Positions 53,515-62,622 of a stretch of DNA of 64,000 bases are shown here, piece by piece. The notes under the pieces are model-generated. The model was not told the origin of the DNA. It searched no databases and saw only the letters and a program-made list of their open reading frames with translations. Location: positions 1 to 64,000 of the forward strand of contig DATCBN010000098.1 of NCBI GenBank assembly GCA_036511855.1. The letters are read 5' to 3'. Position numbers and translations under genes: made by a program. The first letter of the stretch is position 1. Every line of letters begins with the position of its first letter. This DNA is from Candidatus Eremiobacteraceae bacterium. Its GTDB lineage: Bacteria; Vulcanimicrobiota; Vulcanimicrobiia; Eremiobacterales; Eremiobacteraceae.

Positions 53515-54150
53515 TCAAGGCAGCGCCGCGTTCTCGCCGGCGAACAAACCGTCCTCGTTCGGCAGCCACGCCCAAACAAGCAGCGCGCGTGATGCCGGAT
53601 GGACGAATGCGAAAAGAAGCGTTCCGTCGGCAGGCATCAGCCCGCGGCGGATAAGCTCCGCCGCGGTGGGTTGCGCATCGTCATCCCATTGCGCCTGCGC
53701 GTAGTATGCCTTGGCTCCGACCGTGATGTTGTAGTGCAAGTGGCGTGGGATGTCATACCACGCGCCCGGCGGCACGCTGGAAAAATCCGTGCCGAACGCC
53801 ACACCTTTCGAGAACTGATAACCGCACGCCACCAGTTGGCCGGCGTCGTTGAAGTACAATACCGTCGGATGCGCGAGATCCGGCGGATTGAAGTCGTCGT
53901 GGTTTGTGAATACGGTGCCGATGCCGGCGACAGGATCGGTGGACTGGACGTAGCCGTCCGCGCGCGCCCAGACCGACAAACGATACGGTTCAGTCGCGAC
54001 GCGCACGGCGCGGGCGAACGCAGTGTCGTAGCCGTCGTCGGCGTGCGCAGGTAATATCGTGGCGATAGACGCGAGCAGCGCTGCGATGAGCGCGATTGGC
54101 ATGGCCGACGTGCGCACCACGGTGCGATTCGACCGCCATCGATCGGGCAT
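53515..54150 (-). CDS. Secreted protein of unknown function
   Basis: 211 residues; a second ATG at 54102 would give a conventional signal peptide (MPIALIAALLASIATILPAHA, cleaved before DDGY). The mature part is rich in aromatic residues (GAWYDIPRHLHYNITVGAKAYYAQ) with no motif I recognise and one Cys. DGTLLFAFVHPASRALLVWAWLP suggests a compact beta-rich domain. It ends 20 bp from pncB and diverges from another secreted protein gene. Confidence 0.7.
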   Translation of the reverse strand: MPDRWRSNRTVVRTSAMPIALIAALLASIATILPAHADDGYDTAFARAVRVATEPYRLSVWARADGYVQSTDPVAGIGTVFTNHDDFNPPDLAHPTVLYFNDAGQLVACGYQFSKGVAFGTDFSSVPPGAWYDIPRHLHYNITVGAKAYYAQAQWDDDAQPTAAELIRRGLMPADGTLLFAFVHPASRALLVWAWLPNEDGLFAGENAALP

Positions 54151-54223
54151 GGCGAGGGTTTAGGCTCGCTTCAGGTCAAACCTGCTATGCGAGATATCAG
54201 CGCGGCACCACCGGAGAAACAGC

Positions 54224-55168
54224 ATGAAAAGAATTGTCGCGCCGGCGATCGCGGCGTGCGTGGCACTTGTCGCAGCGTCCGCAGCATTCGATAGCGGTCG
54301 CATCCTCGCAGCATCGCGGTCGATCGCGCCGGGCGACACGCTGGTGTACGATGTCACCGTCGACGTGCAGATGTACGCGCTCGGACCGAATTCTCGGACA
54401 TCCATGACGAGCGTCACGAGCGGCGCCGGCACGGAGACGCTCGCCGTCGATCGTGTTTTGTCGGACGGCACCGCCTACGCGGGCCTGACCTTGACGTATC
54501 GCGGCTCCACCGACGGCCGGCCGATAAAGTTCAACCGGTCGTGGCGCGCACAGCTCGCGCCCGATGGCGAGATCCTCTCAGTCGGCGCTCGGCCGGCGCT
54601 CAGTGACAACCTCGACCAAGCGCTTTCGTACATCAACGCGTTGGCCAAGGGACTTGGCTCGCGAGCGCTCGCATCCGGCTCGACGTGGACCTCGAAAGAA
54701 CCGCTCGGATCTTCGTCGGGCTCGATGTTCGTCACGAGCAGAGTCATCGGAGTGCAGCCGTATCACGGATTTCGCACGTTCGTCATCGAGCAGAACGGCG
54801 CTGGCTCATTCACCCAGTCGGTCGAGGGTTCTCCCGGTGTCGGAAGCGTCGCGATGGGTGGAACGGTGTACTACGACAAAGCCGACCAAGTGTTGATCGG
54901 CGGCGCGGCTCGAGGGCAAACGGAAATGGCGCTGACCCACGCCAACATCGCCCATATCAGTGCGACAACGATGGTCAACGTGCAGATGCGCTCGTGGAAC
55001 CATGCGCGGGCTGCGTCGCCGGCAGCCGCGTCGCCCACGCTGAGCGCGGCGGCGTCACCGGAACCGAGCGGATCCGCAACCGGCGATGTTTCGCCGGCGC
55101 CGGCACCCGCGTACACTCCCGCGACCGCTACGACTACCACGCCGAGTCCCATCTCGACGGGAAATTGA
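54224..55168 (+). CDS. Secreted protein of unknown function with Ala/Pro/Ser/Thr tail
   Basis: 314 residues. Signal peptide (VAPAIAACVALVAASAAF), a beta-rich body starting SIAPGDTLVYDVTVDVQMY and including SRALASGSTWTSKEPLGSSSG and VYYDKADQVLIGGAAR, then a low-complexity tail of Ala/Ser/Pro/Thr from about residue 265, as in cell-wall or surface linkers. The gene is 3 bp before another protein of like layout, so the pair is probably an operon. Confidence 0.75.
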   Translation: MKRIVAPAIAACVALVAASAAFDSGRILAASRSIAPGDTLVYDVTVDVQMYALGPNSRTSMTSVTSGAGTETLAVDRVLSDGTAYAGLTLTYRGSTDGRPIKFNRSWRAQLAPDGEILSVGARPALSDNLDQALSYINALAKGLGSRALASGSTWTSKEPLGSSSGSMFVTSRVIGVQPYHGFRTFVIEQNGAGSFTQSVEGSPGVGSVAMGGTVYYDKADQVLIGGAARGQTEMALTHANIAHISATTMVNVQMRSWNHARAASPAAASPTLSAAASPEPSGSATGDVSPAPAPAYTPATATTTTPSPISTGN

Positions 55169-55171
55169 GCG

Positions 55172-56242
55172 GTGCGTCCATCTGGTTTCGCGATCATCAT
55201 CGCCGCTTTGGGTCTTGCGTGCGTGGCCGCGGCGGCGCCCACCGGGCCGATATTTTTTCCGGGGCGCGCGTATGGATTGGGTGAGCACCAGACATACCTG
55301 ATCGACCGCGACGCTCACCTGACGGTTCGGCTCGCGCGGCCGGACGGATCGACATTATCCAAGACCGTTACGGCCGTCGACGAGAGCAGCGTGGCGTTCA
55401 CCGTCGAGGGATTCACCGACGCGGGAACGCCGGTGCTCGGCGTAGCGACCCTACGCAAGTCCGATCGCAGCGGTACGACATCCGGTCCGGCGGCGACGGC
55501 AAGTCCGGTCATCGAAAACGACGGCCGGGTGCAAAGCGAGAGCTTCGCGGACCTCGCGCCGACGGCCGCTCTCATGAACGGGTTCAATGCGCAAGCACTC
55601 GACATCGGCATGACGTGGCACGGGCGAGGCGACCTTCCACTGCCGTTCGCAACGGCGGCGTTACGGCTCAACGGCCAGGTGAATTTCAGGTCGGGCGACG
55701 CGCAGATGACCCTCTTGCAGGCGCTTCTGACGGGCGACGCCGGCATATCGGGAAGGCCGGTCGTCGCTCCATTCGGCGCGATCCGGCTTTCCGGCGACGG
55801 CGCGTTGGCGGGCACCGCATTTTTTTCGCCGGAACGGCGGCTGCTGCTCGGCATGGACTTGACTATGGTCAGCAACGGCAACGTGACTGACGCGCATAAC
55901 CGGCACGGCGCATACACTTTATTGTCGCACTGGTCGATCAAACTCGCGGGTTATGCGCCCGGCACGCTGCCGGGTCCCGGTATTTCGCCGGGCATCGGCA
56001 TTCCGGTCACGCAAATGGGCGGGGCGGCACCGGCCGCGACCAACGTGTACTCGCCAAGCTCGCCCGCCGACGTCTTCGAGCCCGCGTCGATCGATCCCGA
56101 TGTCATCGACAGACTGAACGCGAGCGCACCGCCGACGGCGGCTCCATCGCCGGACGAATCCCTGCCGCCCGTGCCCATTTCAAATCCAAGCGACCAACCG
56201 GTGGCTTCGCCTCCGCCCGGCCCCACGCCGACGTCTTCGTGA
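55172..56242 (+). CDS. Secreted protein of unknown function, partner of the preceding gene
   Basis: 356 residues (GTG start). Signal peptide (FAIIIAALGLACVAAAA), then FPGRAYGLGEHQTYLIDRDAHLTVRL, a beta-rich body with ALDIGMTWHGRGDLPLPF and TAFFSPERRLLLGMDLTMVS, and a Pro/Ser/Ala-rich tail from about residue 260. The order of elements (strand pair, late 'tW' motif, 'F-x-x-x-R-x-L-L-G' strand, Pro-rich tail) parallels the upstream protein, suggesting an old duplication. Family not recognised. Confidence 0.75.
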   Translation: MRPSGFAIIIAALGLACVAAAAPTGPIFFPGRAYGLGEHQTYLIDRDAHLTVRLARPDGSTLSKTVTAVDESSVAFTVEGFTDAGTPVLGVATLRKSDRSGTTSGPAATASPVIENDGRVQSESFADLAPTAALMNGFNAQALDIGMTWHGRGDLPLPFATAALRLNGQVNFRSGDAQMTLLQALLTGDAGISGRPVVAPFGAIRLSGDGALAGTAFFSPERRLLLGMDLTMVSNGNVTDAHNRHGAYTLLSHWSIKLAGYAPGTLPGPGISPGIGIPVTQMGGAAPAATNVYSPSSPADVFEPASIDPDVIDRLNASAPPTAAPSPDESLPPVPISNPSDQPVASPPPGPTPTSS

Positions 56243-56247
56243 CGCCG

Positions 56248-57363
56248 CTACTCTTTGACCGTGCGCCACCCGCCGTCGCCGATCAGACCGTTGACGATCT
56301 GGATCATCGAGTCGAGATCCCGCATGTCGATCACTTCCATCGAGTGTGAGTAGCGGATCGGTATTCCAAACGGAATGACGAGCGTCGACTCGCTCCAGAA
56401 GTTCTCGCCGTCATTGCCGCCGCCGGTCGCGCCGATCTGGAGCGCGATGCCCTTGGCCTTCGCCCAGGCGAGGATGCGGCGGTTCCAATCCACGGGGCTA
56501 ATGTTGGAATTGTCCAAAGCGCGCATGACGGTGCCGTGCCCTATCGGCGCGTAGGCTTCTTGAGACGTTTCGAGCGGCGTGTCCGACGTCACGAACATGT
56601 CCACGGGAAAGACGAAGTCCGGCCGGTACGATTTCGCGACCGCCGCTGCGCCGCGTGTGCCGAGCTCTTCTTGGACCGACCAGACGAAGGTCACAGTGCC
56701 GGTGAGCTTTGCCGGATCGAGCGCGCGCACCGCCTGCACGAGGGTGGTGCAGCCGAACCGGTCGTCCATCGAGCGCGCTGCGTAACGGTCGCCGGCGAGC
56801 TTGGTGAGATCTTTGCGGATCGTGATCGTATCGAGGATCTTGATGCCGAGCGAATCGACGTCCGCGCGCGAACTCGCGCCGACATCCACGAAGATCGAAG
56901 AATTGGTCACCGGGGGCGCCTCGCCCGCGGTGAGGTGAATAGATTTTGTCGCGACCACTCCTGGGACGTCGCCCTTGTCGGTGTGGATCAGCACGAGGCG
57001 GCCCTCGAACGTGCCGGGCCAAAAACCGCCGGCCGGTTCGACGCGAAGATAACCGTCTGGAGTGATGCCGGTGACGTAGTAGCCGATCTCATCCATGTGC
57101 GCGATGAACAGCAATGACGGCGAGCCGTGCCCGACGTCGAGCACGAGGTTGCCCATGGCATCGGTCTTCGGATGAGCCCAGCTGGGCAGCATGCTCTGGA
57201 CTTCGCGGCGCACGGGCGCCTCGGAGCCGCTCACGCCGTAGGCGCTCACCAGGCGGCGCAACACATCGACCGTCGTGAGCGTATCGGCCCTGGCGGGTGC
57301 CACCCAAAGGAGGCACGCGACGGCGGCCAACGCGACGGAAAACGACGACGTGCGCTTCTTCAA
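56248..57363 (-). CDS. Secreted M42-family metallopeptidase
   Basis: 371 residues. N-terminal signal peptide (SFSVALAAVACLLWVAPARA) precedes an M42 glutamyl aminopeptidase/endoglucanase fold: GVSGSEAPVRREV, metal ligands in FIAHMDEIGYYV, SMDDRFGCTTL, catalytic EE in WSVQEELGTRGAAA, Asp in FVTSDTPLE, and IPFGIPIRYSHSMEVIDMRDL. M42 enzymes are usually cytosolic, so export is unusual. Convergent with the secreted-protein pair (6 bp apart) and divergent from polB. Confidence 0.88.
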   Translation of the reverse strand: MKKRTSSFSVALAAVACLLWVAPARADTLTTVDVLRRLVSAYGVSGSEAPVRREVQSMLPSWAHPKTDAMGNLVLDVGHGSPSLLFIAHMDEIGYYVTGITPDGYLRVEPAGGFWPGTFEGRLVLIHTDKGDVPGVVATKSIHLTAGEAPPVTNSSIFVDVGASSRADVDSLGIKILDTITIRKDLTKLAGDRYAARSMDDRFGCTTLVQAVRALDPAKLTGTVTFVWSVQEELGTRGAAAVAKSYRPDFVFPVDMFVTSDTPLETSQEAYAPIGHGTVMRALDNSNISPVDWNRRILAWAKAKGIALQIGATGGGNDGENFWSESTLVIPFGIPIRYSHSMEVIDMRDLDSMIQIVNGLIGDGGWRTVKE

Positions 57364-57471
57364 AGGACACCCTTTCGCAGAGCAGGAGAGAATGCCGAAC
57401 GACTACGAGGTCGCAGATAATTAACGATTTTCAGAGAGGGACGGCGCAGCGATGCGCGGTAGGTCGCTGAC

Positions 57472-59601
57472 GTGAATCCATCCGACACGCTCCTTGCGGG
57501 GCACGGCACGACGTCGGGTATCGTCGCGGTCGAACCCAATATGCAGACCGGTATCGCGAGGACGTACGTCCGGGCCGGCGATCGTATCGACACGGTCGAT
57601 GCGCCGCTGCAAACGTGGCTGCTGGGGCGGCGACAGCTCAGCGGCTCGGTCGAGCTCAAAGGGCGCCATCCCATGCGGCATCTGCTCACGTCCGGTGGCG
57701 CCGCGCGCATCGCAAGTCTCGCCAAGGAGATGGCCGCCGACCAGCGGCTTGTGTACGTCGATCCGATCACCTCGCATCTGGTCGGAAGCGGCGAGACGTA
57801 TTTCAAAGGTCTGCAGTTCTCCGACCTCCGCCGCCTCCAATTCGACCTTGAAACCCTCGACGTCGTTCCTCATCGCGACGGCGCGGAGATATGCCTCATC
57901 GGCGTTCGCGACACGACCGGCTTCGAACGTATTCTCGCGCTCGACGAATTCGCGAACGAAGGCGCGCTCATCGCAGAATTCGTCCGGATCGTGCGCGAAC
58001 GCGATCCGGATATCATCGAAGGTCACAACGTCTTCAACTTCGACTTGTGGTACTTGGAGGAGCGCGCCCGCCGCGCGGGCGTCGCGCTGATCATGGGACG
58101 CGACGGGCGGACGCCGATGTGGCGCGACGAGTCGATCCGCCGCTCCGGCATCAACGGCATGACCGTCAAGTACTACCGGATCGAAGGACGCCAATTGGTC
58201 GACACTTTTTTCGGCGCGTTGCGCTGGGACGTCGGCCGCAGGCTTCCCAACTACAAATTGAAGACCATCGTGAGCCACCTCGGCATCGGAGACGTCGATC
58301 GCGCGCTCGTGGACGCATCGCAAATGCGGCAGCTTTGGGCCGATCCGGACGCGCGCGCGAAGCTCAAGGCGTATTGTTTGGACGATGCGCGCGACGCCGA
58401 ACGGCTGTCGGACCTCGTCTCGCCGAACGAGTTCTACCAAGCGCAATTCGTCCCCGAGTCTTTTCAAGGCTTGGCATGCGTCGGCATGGGCAGCCGCATA
58501 GAGCGGCTGATGGTCCGCGCGTACTTGCATGCGGGTGTCGCCATTCCGCGCCCGCGTCCCATCGGTCCGACTGCGGGGGGCTACACCGTCGCATTTGAAA
58601 CGGGCGTCTTCCGCGACGTGATCAAGTGCGACGTCGAGAGCCTCTATCCGTCGCTCATGATCTCGCGGCTCATCAAGCCGCAGGACGACGACCTCGACGT
58701 CTTCATCCCGATGTTGACCATGCTGCGTGAGCGCCGCATCGATGCCAAGCGGTTAGCTGAAACTGCGCGCGCCGACGGCAACGCGCGCGAGCACCTCGCC
58801 GCCGACGGATTGCAAAGCGCGTTCAAGATACTCATCAATTCGTTCTACGGATTTCTCGGCACGAACGGATTGCATTTCAACGACGCGACGGCGGCCGGCA
58901 CCGTCACCGAAGCCGGCCGGGCGGTCCTCGAGCGGATCGTTGCGGAATTGCGTGCCCAGGACTGCCGGGTGATCGAAGCCGACACCGACGGCGCGTATTT
59001 CGTCGCGCCGCGCGGAGCGGATCCCATCCTCATCATTCAGCGCGCGAACAATGCCATCGGCGAAGGCCTGCACTTGGTCTGCGAGGAGCGCTATCCGGCG
59101 ATGCTTTCGGTGAAGGCGAAGAACTACGCGCTGCGCCGCGCGGACGGTGAGATCGTCATGCGGGGTTCCGCGCTCAAGTCCAATCGCGAGGAACCGTTCG
59201 GGTCGGCGCTCTTGCGCGCCATCGCCACGTCGCTCATCGACGGGCGCCCCGACGACGTCGCGCCGATCGTGCGCGATCTTGTGGAGCGCGTACGCGACGG
59301 GCAGCTGAAGCCGATCGAATTGGCGCGGCGCGAATCGGTCACGCAAAAAACCTTCAACGCCCCGGGGAACCGCCGCCTCGCGCAGGCGCTTTTCGACAAA
59401 GGCGTCGTGGTCGGTGACAAAGTGAACATCTACCGGCGGCAGGGCGGCGAGCTTGCGCTCATGGAGGAATACGCAGGCGATGAAGACCGCGGCCACTACC
59501 TCAAACGCATCGGCGATTTCGTGGCTCGCTTCGGCGACCTGATCTCCGCCGAAGCGCGGCGCATCGCGGTCGAAGACCCGGATCAACTCACACTGCTATG
59601 A
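57472..59601 (+). CDS. Family B DNA polymerase (Pol II-like)
   Basis: 709 residues, GTG start. Proofreading motifs: Exo I RRLQFDLET, Exo II EGHNVFNFDLWYL, Exo III YCLDDARDAERL. Polymerase motifs: A KCDVESLYPSLM, B FKILINSFYGFLG, C EADTDGAYFVA; KAKNYALRRADG is the KKRY-like motif. Both catalytic Asp sites are intact. Shorter than E. coli Pol II (783). Likely translesion or repair synthesis; a replicative role is unlikely because Pol III genes exist. A Gfo/Idh gene follows at 14 bp. Confidence 0.92.
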   Translation: MNPSDTLLAGHGTTSGIVAVEPNMQTGIARTYVRAGDRIDTVDAPLQTWLLGRRQLSGSVELKGRHPMRHLLTSGGAARIASLAKEMAADQRLVYVDPITSHLVGSGETYFKGLQFSDLRRLQFDLETLDVVPHRDGAEICLIGVRDTTGFERILALDEFANEGALIAEFVRIVRERDPDIIEGHNVFNFDLWYLEERARRAGVALIMGRDGRTPMWRDESIRRSGINGMTVKYYRIEGRQLVDTFFGALRWDVGRRLPNYKLKTIVSHLGIGDVDRALVDASQMRQLWADPDARAKLKAYCLDDARDAERLSDLVSPNEFYQAQFVPESFQGLACVGMGSRIERLMVRAYLHAGVAIPRPRPIGPTAGGYTVAFETGVFRDVIKCDVESLYPSLMISRLIKPQDDDLDVFIPMLTMLRERRIDAKRLAETARADGNAREHLAADGLQSAFKILINSFYGFLGTNGLHFNDATAAGTVTEAGRAVLERIVAELRAQDCRVIEADTDGAYFVAPRGADPILIIQRANNAIGEGLHLVCEERYPAMLSVKAKNYALRRADGEIVMRGSALKSNREEPFGSALLRAIATSLIDGRPDDVAPIVRDLVERVRDGQLKPIELARRESVTQKTFNAPGNRRLAQALFDKGVVVGDKVNIYRRQGGELALMEEYAGDEDRGHYLKRIGDFVARFGDLISAEARRIAVEDPDQLTLL

Positions 59602-59614
59602 GAAATGCACTTAT

Positions 59615-60691
59615 ATGCCTGAACAGATCCGCGTAGCCGTCATCGGCACGGGATTCGGCGCCCGCTGCCAGATGCCGGCATTCGTCGCGCATCCGGATAC
59701 GAAGTTGGTCGCCGTGGTCTCGAACTCGCTCGCGCGCGCGCGCATCGCCGCCCAAACCCACGGCGCGCCGGTCTACAGCGACGACTATCGCACGGTGCTG
59801 AAACGAGACGACGTGGACCTGGTCAGCATCACCGCGCCGCCCCATCTGCACGCGCCCATCGCGCTCGCCGCGCTGAAGGCCGGCAAGCACGTGCTGTGCG
59901 AGAAGCCGATGGCGCTGAACGAACGTGAGGCGGCGCGCATGGTCGACGCAGCGCGCAAAGCGCGGCGCGTCGGCTTGATCGATCACGAATTTCGCTATCT
60001 GCCCGAGCGCGCCCGATTGCGCGACCTCGTCAACGACGGATGGCTTGGCGACGTGCAGCGCATCGCGTGGATCGAAACAACGTCGTGGATGGCGGCCGGC
60101 GGAGACTACCGCTTCGGGTGGCAATCGCAGGTCAAATGCGGCGGCGGTCTGTTGGGCGCGCTCGGTTCGCATGCCGTCGACTATTGCCGAGTCATCGCCG
60201 GCGAGATCAGCGATGTCGACGCAGCGCTCGCGACCAAGGTCAAGCGCCAGCCGCGGGCGGACGGCGGCATGGCCGAAGTCGACGCAGATGACAACGCAAG
60301 CGTGCGGCTCGTGCACTCAAGCGGCGCGATAACGACGATCGAACTATGCGCGACCGCGGCCGCGAGCGTTTTCACGGTCGTCGTGAGCGGATCGAAAGGC
60401 GTGCTGCGGATAGACGGCGATCAGCTTTTCGGCGTGCGCGGGGCGCAAGGCGCCATGCCGGTCACCGCGCCTGCGCGCACGCGCAAGAAGTTTCCGCCCG
60501 GCTCACACCGGCTGCTGCCGGCATTCTACACGTTCGTCGGCGAAGCCGTCGCGGCGGTGCGCGGCGAGCCGTCGACCGCCGCCACATTCGGCGACGGATT
60601 GCGCGTGCAGCGCGTGCTGGACGCGGCGCGGCGGTCGGCGCGTTCGCGCAAGACCATTCATATCGCGGGCCGCAAAGGCAAGGCGTCATGA
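59615..60691 (+). CDS. Gfo/Idh/MocA family oxidoreductase
   Basis: 358 residues. Rossmann start VAVIGTGFGARCQMPAFVAHPD, LVSITAPPHLHAPIALAALKAGKHVLCEKPMALN with the catalytic-type Lys of EKP, and VGLIDHEFRYLPERARLRDL. C-terminal dimer beta-sheet domain follows. NAD(P)-dependent; substrate (sugar or derivative) not readable. Overlaps the next gene by 4 bp (ATGA). Confidence 0.92.
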   Translation: MPEQIRVAVIGTGFGARCQMPAFVAHPDTKLVAVVSNSLARARIAAQTHGAPVYSDDYRTVLKRDDVDLVSITAPPHLHAPIALAALKAGKHVLCEKPMALNEREAARMVDAARKARRVGLIDHEFRYLPERARLRDLVNDGWLGDVQRIAWIETTSWMAAGGDYRFGWQSQVKCGGGLLGALGSHAVDYCRVIAGEISDVDAALATKVKRQPRADGGMAEVDADDNASVRLVHSSGAITTIELCATAAASVFTVVVSGSKGVLRIDGDQLFGVRGAQGAMPVTAPARTRKKFPPGSHRLLPAFYTFVGEAVAAVRGEPSTAATFGDGLRVQRVLDAARRSARSRKTIHIAGRKGKAS

Positions 60692-61518
60692 GCGACGCGC
60701 TCCGGGATGCGTGCCACGAGCTCAACAACGTGCTCGGCACGGTTTTGGTGAGTGCTGATGTCGGCGGCAAGCGCTCGGCCGTGGACAAGGATCGCGAGCT
60801 ATTCGACATCATCGCCGCGAGCACGCGTAGAGCCGGCGAATTGGTGGCGCGGCTTTCGCCACTCGTGGAAAGCGCGGACGACGGCGCGGCGGCGCGCGAT
60901 CTCAAGTATCTGGACGGACTGCATGCGGCGATGCCGCCGGTGGTCGCCGAACTCGAAGAACACTGCAAACGCGACGATATTCCGCTGATGGACCGCGCCG
61001 GAGTGCGGCTGCTCGCCACGATCGTGGCGGCCGTTCGCGCCGACAAAATTCTCGAACTCGGCACCGCGTATGGCTATTCAGCGCTCTGCATGGCCTTGGC
61101 GCAGGGCCCGGCTGGGCAGATCACGACGATAGACCCCGATACGGCGCGCACCGATATCGCGCGTTCGTATTTCGCACGAGCCGGCGTCGCCGGCCGCATC
61201 ACGGTCGTCAACCAGCCGGCGCTGGATGCGATCGCTTCCATGTCGCATCCGCCGTACGATTTGGTCTTCATCGACGCCGTGAAAGCGGAATACGCCGCGT
61301 ATCTCGAAGCGGCGCTGCCGCACATGCGGACTTCGGGAGTGGTCGTCGTCGACAATCTCCTGTGGAGTCATCGTTCGTCCGCCGCCCCCGCCGACCACGA
61401 CGATGCGTCCACACGCGCGATCCGCGAGTTCAACCGCACGTTCTTGTCGCATCCGGCCCTGAGCGCGGTCATCGTGCCGGTCGGCGACGGCGTCGGCTTC
61501 GGCGTCAAAGTGAAATAG
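60688..61518 (+). CDS. O-methyltransferase with N-terminal histidine-kinase-like H-box
   Basis: 276 residues from ATG 60688. Residues ~70-276 are a class I O-methyltransferase (family 3): SAM motif I KILELGTAYGYSALCMALA, ITTIDPDTARTDIARSYFARAG, and DLVFIDAVKAEYAAYLEAALPHM with the metal-binding Asp, ending VVVDNLLW. Residues ~1-65 read like a kinase dimerisation/phosphoacceptor domain: ACHELNNVLGTVLVSADVG, then ELFDIIAASTRRAGELVARLSPL, with His10 in the phosphoacceptor position, but no ATPase domain. Such a fusion is unusual. Confidence 0.88.
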   Translation: MSDALRDACHELNNVLGTVLVSADVGGKRSAVDKDRELFDIIAASTRRAGELVARLSPLVESADDGAAARDLKYLDGLHAAMPPVVAELEEHCKRDDIPLMDRAGVRLLATIVAAVRADKILELGTAYGYSALCMALAQGPAGQITTIDPDTARTDIARSYFARAGVAGRITVVNQPALDAIASMSHPPYDLVFIDAVKAEYAAYLEAALPHMRTSGVVVVDNLLWSHRSSAAPADHDDASTRAIREFNRTFLSHPALSAVIVPVGDGVGFGVKVK

Positions 61519-61528
61519 GAGAACCGGC

Positions 61529-62515
61529 ATGCGCCCACGTCACATCGTTCTCGCCGGCGCGCTATACGCCGTTGCGCTAATCTCCCGCGCTGCCGTCGCC
61601 GACCCAACCCCCGCGCCGCTTTTGGCGAAGCCGGCGATCACCGTGCCGCGGTCGCCGGGCTCGTTCGACTATCTGAGCGTGGACCTCGACCGCCGCTATC
61701 TGCTCGTGGCGCACACCGGCAGTCACACGCTGGACGTCTTCAAGCTCGACAGCGGCGCGCTGCTCCGTCAGATCATCGTGGGCGCGGCGCACGGCGCGGC
61801 CGTGGACGTGAAAGACCGCAAGTTCTTTGTCAGCACGAGCGACGGCATCCTCGCCGTCGTCGACCGCGACAACTTGGTGCTCAACGACAGAGTAAAGCTG
61901 CCCGGCCCGGGCGACGGCATAGCGTTCGATCCGAAAAACGACACGGTGTATATCGACGAAGACAATGGGACTCGCGTGTTCACGGTCAACGGCAAGACGA
62001 ATAAGCCGGGGCCGGTCGTGACGATTCCGCAAGACCCCGAGTTCGTGGACTACGATCCGGTGAGCGACAAGCTTTATCAGAACATCGTCAGCACGAATTC
62101 GGTTGTGGTCATCGATCCAGCCACGAATACCGTGACCGCCACGTGGTCGACGTTGCCGGCAACAGAGCCGCACGGGCAGGCGGTCGACTCGGCGGCAGGC
62201 CGTGTGTTCGTCGTCGGCAGCAACGGCATACTGGTGGCGATCGATATGAAGACCGGCACGGTCATCGCGCAAGCGCCAGTGACTCCGCGCGTCGATCAGA
62301 TCGTGTTCGATCCCGGCACCATGCGCATCTATTGCGCGAGCGGCACGGGCGTCGTGTCGGTGGTGCAGGAGACGACCGCGGGCCTCAGTGCGCTGGCCGA
62401 TGTGGTGGTGCCCGAACATGCGCACACGATAACGGCCGATCCCGCCATGCACAACGTCTGGATCGCGTACGGCGGCCGCCAGGACGACTTCATCATGGAG
62501 CTCACCCCACCGTAA
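61529..62515 (+). CDS. Secreted YncE-like beta-propeller protein
   Basis: 328 residues. Signal peptide (IVLAGALYAVALISRAAVA). Repeating blades of the YVTN/YncE type: DYLSVDLDRRYLLVAHTGSHTLDVFKLDSG, FVSTSDGILAVVDRD, IAFDPKNDTVYIDEDNGTRVFTVNG, NIVSTNSVVVIDPATNTV and others, about six or seven in all. Likely periplasmic; ligand unknown. Starts 10 bp after the methyltransferase stop with AGGAG near, so it is in the polB-Gfo-OMT operon. Confidence 0.85.
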   Translation: MRPRHIVLAGALYAVALISRAAVADPTPAPLLAKPAITVPRSPGSFDYLSVDLDRRYLLVAHTGSHTLDVFKLDSGALLRQIIVGAAHGAAVDVKDRKFFVSTSDGILAVVDRDNLVLNDRVKLPGPGDGIAFDPKNDTVYIDEDNGTRVFTVNGKTNKPGPVVTIPQDPEFVDYDPVSDKLYQNIVSTNSVVVIDPATNTVTATWSTLPATEPHGQAVDSAAGRVFVVGSNGILVAIDMKTGTVIAQAPVTPRVDQIVFDPGTMRIYCASGTGVVSVVQETTAGLSALADVVVPEHAHTITADPAMHNVWIAYGGRQDDFIMELTPP

Positions 62516-62525
62516 CTAACAGGAT

Positions 62526-62614
62526 TTGTGGGAGGGCCAGTTTTTGTAATAGGGTGAGCAACGCTCACCCATGGGCAAGCGATGCTTGCCCTAGTACAGG
62601 CTTGCCCTAGTACA
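62526..62614. repeat. Palindromic repeat array R8
   Basis: Starts with TTGTGGGAGGG (degenerate terminal repeat), then GGGTGAGC-AAC-GCTCACCC, AT, GGGCAAGC-GAT-GCTTGCCC and two CTAGTAC units. Between convergent yncE-like and livF genes. Confidence 0.9.
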
Positions 62615-62622
62615 AAAAGCGA

